Assembly (NCBI GenBank): GCA_031264605.1
Contig: JAISDQ010000070.1
Location: 1-8,799, forward strand
Source of the DNA: Synergistaceae bacterium
Lineage (GTDB): Bacteria > Synergistota > Synergistia > Synergistales > Synergistaceae
Direction: 5' to 3'
Length of the DNA: 8,799 bases
A program made the translations under genes and the position numbers. The notes under the pieces were generated by a model. The model was not told where the DNA came from. It worked only from the letters and a program-made list of their open reading frames with translations, and made no database searches. Shown piece after piece: positions 6,575 to 8,799 of this stretch (position 1 is the first letter of the stretch; each line of letters opens with the position of its first letter).

Positions 6575-7204
6575 CTCCCCTCTCCGCGGGAAAAACGGTT
6601 TAACTTTGTTTTCCTTCCCGGCGGCGATGCGCGCGATATTTTCCCTGTGCCGCGCGGCGGCGAATACGGCCAGAAACAGGCCGCAAAAAAAATAAGGCCG
6701 CGGCATGCCGAACATGGGCATACAAAAAGCGCAGGCGAAAAGCGCCGTCATCGAAGCCAAAGAGACCGCGCATGATATCTCGCGCGCCACAAACCAGACG
6801 ACTCCGCCCAAAATCGCCGCGGCGGGATTGAAAAAATCGAAAAAAGCGATGACCCCGAAGGATGTGGCGACTCCCTTTCCTCCCCTGAATCCTATCCAGA
6901 CCGGGAAATTATGCCCCAGGACGCTCATGGCGCCGACCACCGACAGCAAAGCCGCGTCGTCGTGCCCCATAGCCATGGTGAGCAATATCGCGAGCCCCCC
7001 CTTGAACATATCCGCGACTGCTGTGAAAACGGCCCATTTTTGGCCCAGCACGCGCGAAACGTTAGTGGCGCCTATATTGCCCGAGCCAAATTTTCGGATG
7101 TCTTCACCCTTGAGCAGCTTCACTAGCAGATAGCCTGTCGGACACGAACCGAACAGGTACCCAAGAGTTGCCCACGGAACGAAATATTCGAGCGTATCAA
7201 TCAT
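6566..7204 (-). CDS. plsY: Acyl-phosphate:glycerol-3-phosphate acyltransferase PlsY
   Basis: PlsY transfers an acyl group from acyl phosphate to position 1 of glycerol-3-phosphate, the first step of phospholipid synthesis, in the cytoplasmic membrane. The 212-residue product shows all three family motifs: GSGNIGATNVSR (40-51), GHNFPV...FRGGKGVAT (97-114) and ARHRENIARIAAGKENK (184-200). Hydrophobic stretches between them fit the multi-spanning topology; a basic tail ends the protein. I chose ATG 7202-7204 because AGGAGG (7213-7218) lies 8 bases before it; an upstream TTG at 7223-7225 would place that site inside the gene. It is transcribed toward ctsR and ends 71 bases before it. No functional link to the Clp operon is evident. 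Confidence 0.95.
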   Translation of the reverse strand: MIDTLEYFVPWATLGYLFGSCPTGYLLVKLLKGEDIRKFGSGNIGATNVSRVLGQKWAVFTAVADMFKGGLAILLTMAMGHDDAALLSVVGAMSVLGHNFPVWIGFRGGKGVATSFGVIAFFDFFNPAAAILGGVVWFVAREISCAVSLASMTALFACAFCMPMFGMPRPYFFCGLFLAVFAAARHRENIARIAAGKENKVKPFFPRRGERE

Positions 7205-7212
7205 CCTCGGCG

Positions 7213-7218
7213 CCTCCT
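7213..7218 (-). promoter_or_regulatory. Ribosome binding site deciding the plsY start
   Basis: A full AGGAGG on the minus strand with an 8-base spacer to ATG 7202-7204. It argues against the TTG at 7223-7225 as start. Confidence 0.75.
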
Positions 7219-7226
7219 TCTCCAAT

Positions 7227-7256
7227 ATTATATGATATTAAAGAAATCTTTGACGA
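7227..7256 (-). promoter_or_regulatory. Candidate promoter of plsY
   Basis: TATAAT at 7227-7232 is a perfect -10 box in an AT-rich stretch. The best -35 candidate, TCGTCA (7251-7256, 18-base spacer), matches only 4 of 6 positions. The predicted start near 7220 would leave a leader of about 16 bases beginning just ahead of the AGGAGG ribosome binding site. Confidence 0.45.
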
Positions 7257-7275
7257 TATTTCGGAGAATAAATTT

Positions 7276-7295
7276 CCCCGCCGCAAGCGGCGGGG
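7276..7295. repeat. GC-rich perfect inverted repeat upstream of plsY
   Basis: CCCCGCCG pairs with CGGCGGGG (8-9 bp) around a minimal CAAG centre. On the minus strand it is followed by AAATTTATT and not by a T-run, so it is at best a weak second terminator for cstA. It could equally be a transcript-end stabiliser or a dispersed palindromic element. Confidence 0.5.
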
Positions 7296-7324
7296 TATTA
7301 AGGGGCAAGGACAAGGACATGAAA

Positions 7325-7338
7325 CGCCCCAAGGGGCG
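7325..7338. repeat. Second GC-rich inverted repeat
   Basis: CGCCCC-AA-GGGGCG is a perfect 6-bp palindrome 29 bases from the repeat at 7276-7295. Its GGCGGGGAA flank (7335-7343) is complementary to TTCCCCGCC at 7274-7282, so a larger alternative stem is possible. Confidence 0.45.
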
Positions 7339-7368
7339 GGGAATTAGACCCTGAGTGATTAAAGCACG

Positions 7369-7395
7369 AAAAACGGGGGCCCGCAATCGCCCCCG
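7369..7395 (-). terminator. Intrinsic terminator of cstA
   Basis: Read on the minus strand, CGGGGGC (7389-7395) and GCCCCCG (7374-7380) form a 7-bp GC stem with an 8-base loop, followed at once by TTTTT (7369-7373). It lies 58 bases past the cstA stop. A T-run on the plus strand (7406-7412) is ten bases from the stem, so bidirectional action is less likely. Confidence 0.8.
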
Positions 7396-7452
7396 CTGTA
7401 ATTTGTTTTTTTGCCTTTACGCTCGGTTCCGTCCGAAGGCCGTTTTACACCC

Positions 7453-8799
7453 TCAGACGCCCTTGGCGTACACCGGTTCCGCTTCGAGCGGCGTATGGGC
7501 CGCGCGTATCCTGTTGCCTTGCGTATAGACAAGCGCTCCGTACACGACGGCGAATATTACGCCCAACGTGTAAGCGACGTTCATCGGCAGTCTGAAACCC
7601 ATCGGCGCGTTGCATATGAATGTGAAAGTTATGAACGCGTACCACATGCCGGGTATGAGCGACATGAAAGCGGCCGTCTGGTAACCTTTGCCCAGCATAT
7701 AAATCGTTATTATCCCGAAAGCGAATAAGGAGATCGTCTGGTTGCTCCAGGCGAAATACCTCCAAAGCACGTTAAACCCGTTGGGCGACATCTTCGCCCA
7801 GTAAAGTATCGCGACGACTAGCGCGAATATGGGCACGCAGATGTAAATTCTGTTGCGCGTGGGTTTCTGGTCGAGGCGTATATAATCGGCGATCATGAGG
7901 CGAAGCGAGCGGAGGGCCGTGTCTCCCGAAGTTATCGGAAGCACTATGACGCCCAGAATCGCTATCATGCCCCCAACGTTACCGAGCATATCGTGCGCCA
8001 CAGTGCCGATTACGAGCGCGGGAGCCTTGAGAAGCATATCGAGCGGCCCGGGAAACGCCTCCGTAACGGTAATCCCCTTGTTGACCGCTCCTATCGCCGC
8101 CGCCGCCCATATCATCGCGATGAATCCCTCGACCACCATCATGTTGAAGAACGTCATCCGTCCCTGTTTCTCGCTGGTGACGTTGCGCGAGATGATGGCC
8201 GTCTGCGTGGAATGGAAACCCGACACTATCCCGCACGCGACGGTGATGAAAAACATCGGTATAAGCCTCTGGCCGGCAGGATGTCCCACCCTCAGAGATT
8301 CCATGGTGAATTCGGGAAGAGTGTATCCCTTCAGGAAAATCCCCCCGAATATGCCGACCGCCGAGAAGAGCAGTATCGCCCCGAAAACTGGGTAGATACG
8401 GCCGATAAGCTGATCTATGGGGAACATCGTTGCCATGAGGTAATAGATGAAAATTACCGCGTACACGACCCAGGTCGAAACGTCGGTCGCCGCGCCGGAA
8501 AGCCCGAGCACCTGAACCGCCGCTATATCTCCGGGAGTGTATATGAACACCGCGCCGACGAGAAGCATTAGCAGACATACGAAAACATTGTAAAGATTGT
8601 AAACGGGCCCGTTGGTGTACTTTTTGACGAGATCGGGCATCTGCATACCGTTATTGCGTATCGCGAGCATCCCCGAGAAATAGTCGTGCATTGCCCCGCC
8701 CAGAATATTTCCTATCGGGATCAGAATGAATGCCACAGGCCCGAACAGTATGCCCTGAATGGGACCCAGAATCGGGCCGGTGCCCGCGATATTGAGAAG
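7453..8799 (-). CDS. cstA: CstA-family carbon starvation protein, probable pyruvate or peptide transporter, partial (N-terminus outside window)
   Basis: CstA-family proteins are polytopic membrane transporters; E. coli members CstA and BtsT take up pyruvate, and CstA has also been linked to peptide use. The 448 visible codons run off the window edge in frame, beginning LLNIAGTGPILGPIQG and continuing with GAMHDYFSGMLAIRNNG, both strongly conserved in the family. By comparison with short homologues about 60 N-terminal residues are missing, giving a total near 500, well below the ~700 of the E. coli type. Further marks are SGFHSTQTAIISRNV and VLPITSGDTALRSLRLMIAD; many hydrophobic segments span the whole length. 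The C-terminus ends shortly after the last hydrophobic segment. An intrinsic terminator follows, so the gene ends its own transcription unit. Substrate cannot be told from sequence. The promoter is outside the window. Confidence 0.93.
   Translation of the reverse strand, partial: LLNIAGTGPILGPIQGILFGPVAFILIPIGNILGGAMHDYFSGMLAIRNNGMQMPDLVKKYTNGPVYNLYNVFVCLLMLLVGAVFIYTPGDIAAVQVLGLSGAATDVSTWVVYAVIFIYYLMATMFPIDQLIGRIYPVFGAILLFSAVGIFGGIFLKGYTLPEFTMESLRVGHPAGQRLIPMFFITVACGIVSGFHSTQTAIISRNVTSEKQGRMTFFNMMVVEGFIAMIWAAAAIGAVNKGITVTEAFPGPLDMLLKAPALVIGTVAHDMLGNVGGMIAILGVIVLPITSGDTALRSLRLMIADYIRLDQKPTRNRIYICVPIFALVVAILYWAKMSPNGFNVLWRYFAWSNQTISLFAFGIITIYMLGKGYQTAAFMSLIPGMWYAFITFTFICNAPMGFRLPMNVAYTLGVIFAVVYGALVYTQGNRIRAAHTPLEAEPVYAKGV

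Noticed and set aside
7247..7254. GTCAAA half-site on the minus strand upstream of plsY as a CtsR operator
   Set aside because: Only one heptad-like element is present, without a second copy at the required 3-base spacing.
7205..7452. Small RNA, riboswitch or tRNA in the cstA-plsY gap
   Set aside because: I see a terminator, palindromes and a promoter, but no known riboswitch core, cloverleaf or long conserved leader; the plsY leader appears to be only about 16 bases.
7979..8578. Open frames on both strands inside cstA
   Set aside because: Shadows of the cstA frame, which carries continuous conserved membrane-protein motifs; the alternative products have no hydrophobic pattern or motif.

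Overview
The window carries eight protein-coding genes, all on the minus strand, read here from high to low coordinates. They are a carbon-starvation transporter (cstA, 5' end cut off), the phospholipid-synthesis acyltransferase plsY, and a stress-response operon: ctsR, mcsA, mcsB, clpC, a DUF815-type AAA+ ATPase and a phosphate butyryltransferase (ptb, 3' end cut off). No tRNA, rRNA, insertion sequence, CRISPR array or prophage gene was seen. Coding density is very high and the only gap over 100 bases is 7205-7452. The content is core chromosome, not a mobile island.

Organism: the ctsR-mcsA-mcsB-clpC order is a Firmicutes-type arrangement. DUF815 and ptb placed behind it, fairly high GC, a short cstA and the divergent McsB suggest an anaerobic, amino-acid-fermenting bacterium. 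Synergistota (Synergistetes) is my best guess, with a deep-branching Firmicute as the alternative. This is inference from gene content and remembered family sequences, not from a search.

Layout and logic: cstA (7453-8799) ends in a good intrinsic terminator (7369-7395). The gap before plsY holds GC-rich inverted repeats and a TATAAT-type promoter. plsY (6566-7204) stops only 71 bases before ctsR. Those 71 bases contain a near-consensus sigma-70 promoter (TTGACT, 16-base spacer, TATAAT) whose -35 box lies inside a good CtsR operator, so the operon is almost certainly autoregulated. From ctsR to ptb every junction is between an 8-base overlap and a 19-base gap, with clear ribosome binding sites, so the six genes are probably one transcript. 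CtsR represses, McsA/McsB modulate CtsR and deliver substrates, and ClpC unfolds them for ClpP, which is not encoded here. The ATPase and Ptb add an uncharacterised ATPase and a step of acyl-CoA energy metabolism.

The most unusual signal is McsB. Its fold is recognisable, but several residues needed for arginine kinase activity and most of the phosphoarginine-sensing RDxxRA motif are replaced. In CtsR the tetraglycine thermosensor loop is GGHG, and McsA lacks its usual HxGKxP motif. ClpC looks fully intact. Together these suggest a Clp stress system that has kept its architecture but may have dropped arginine phosphorylation.
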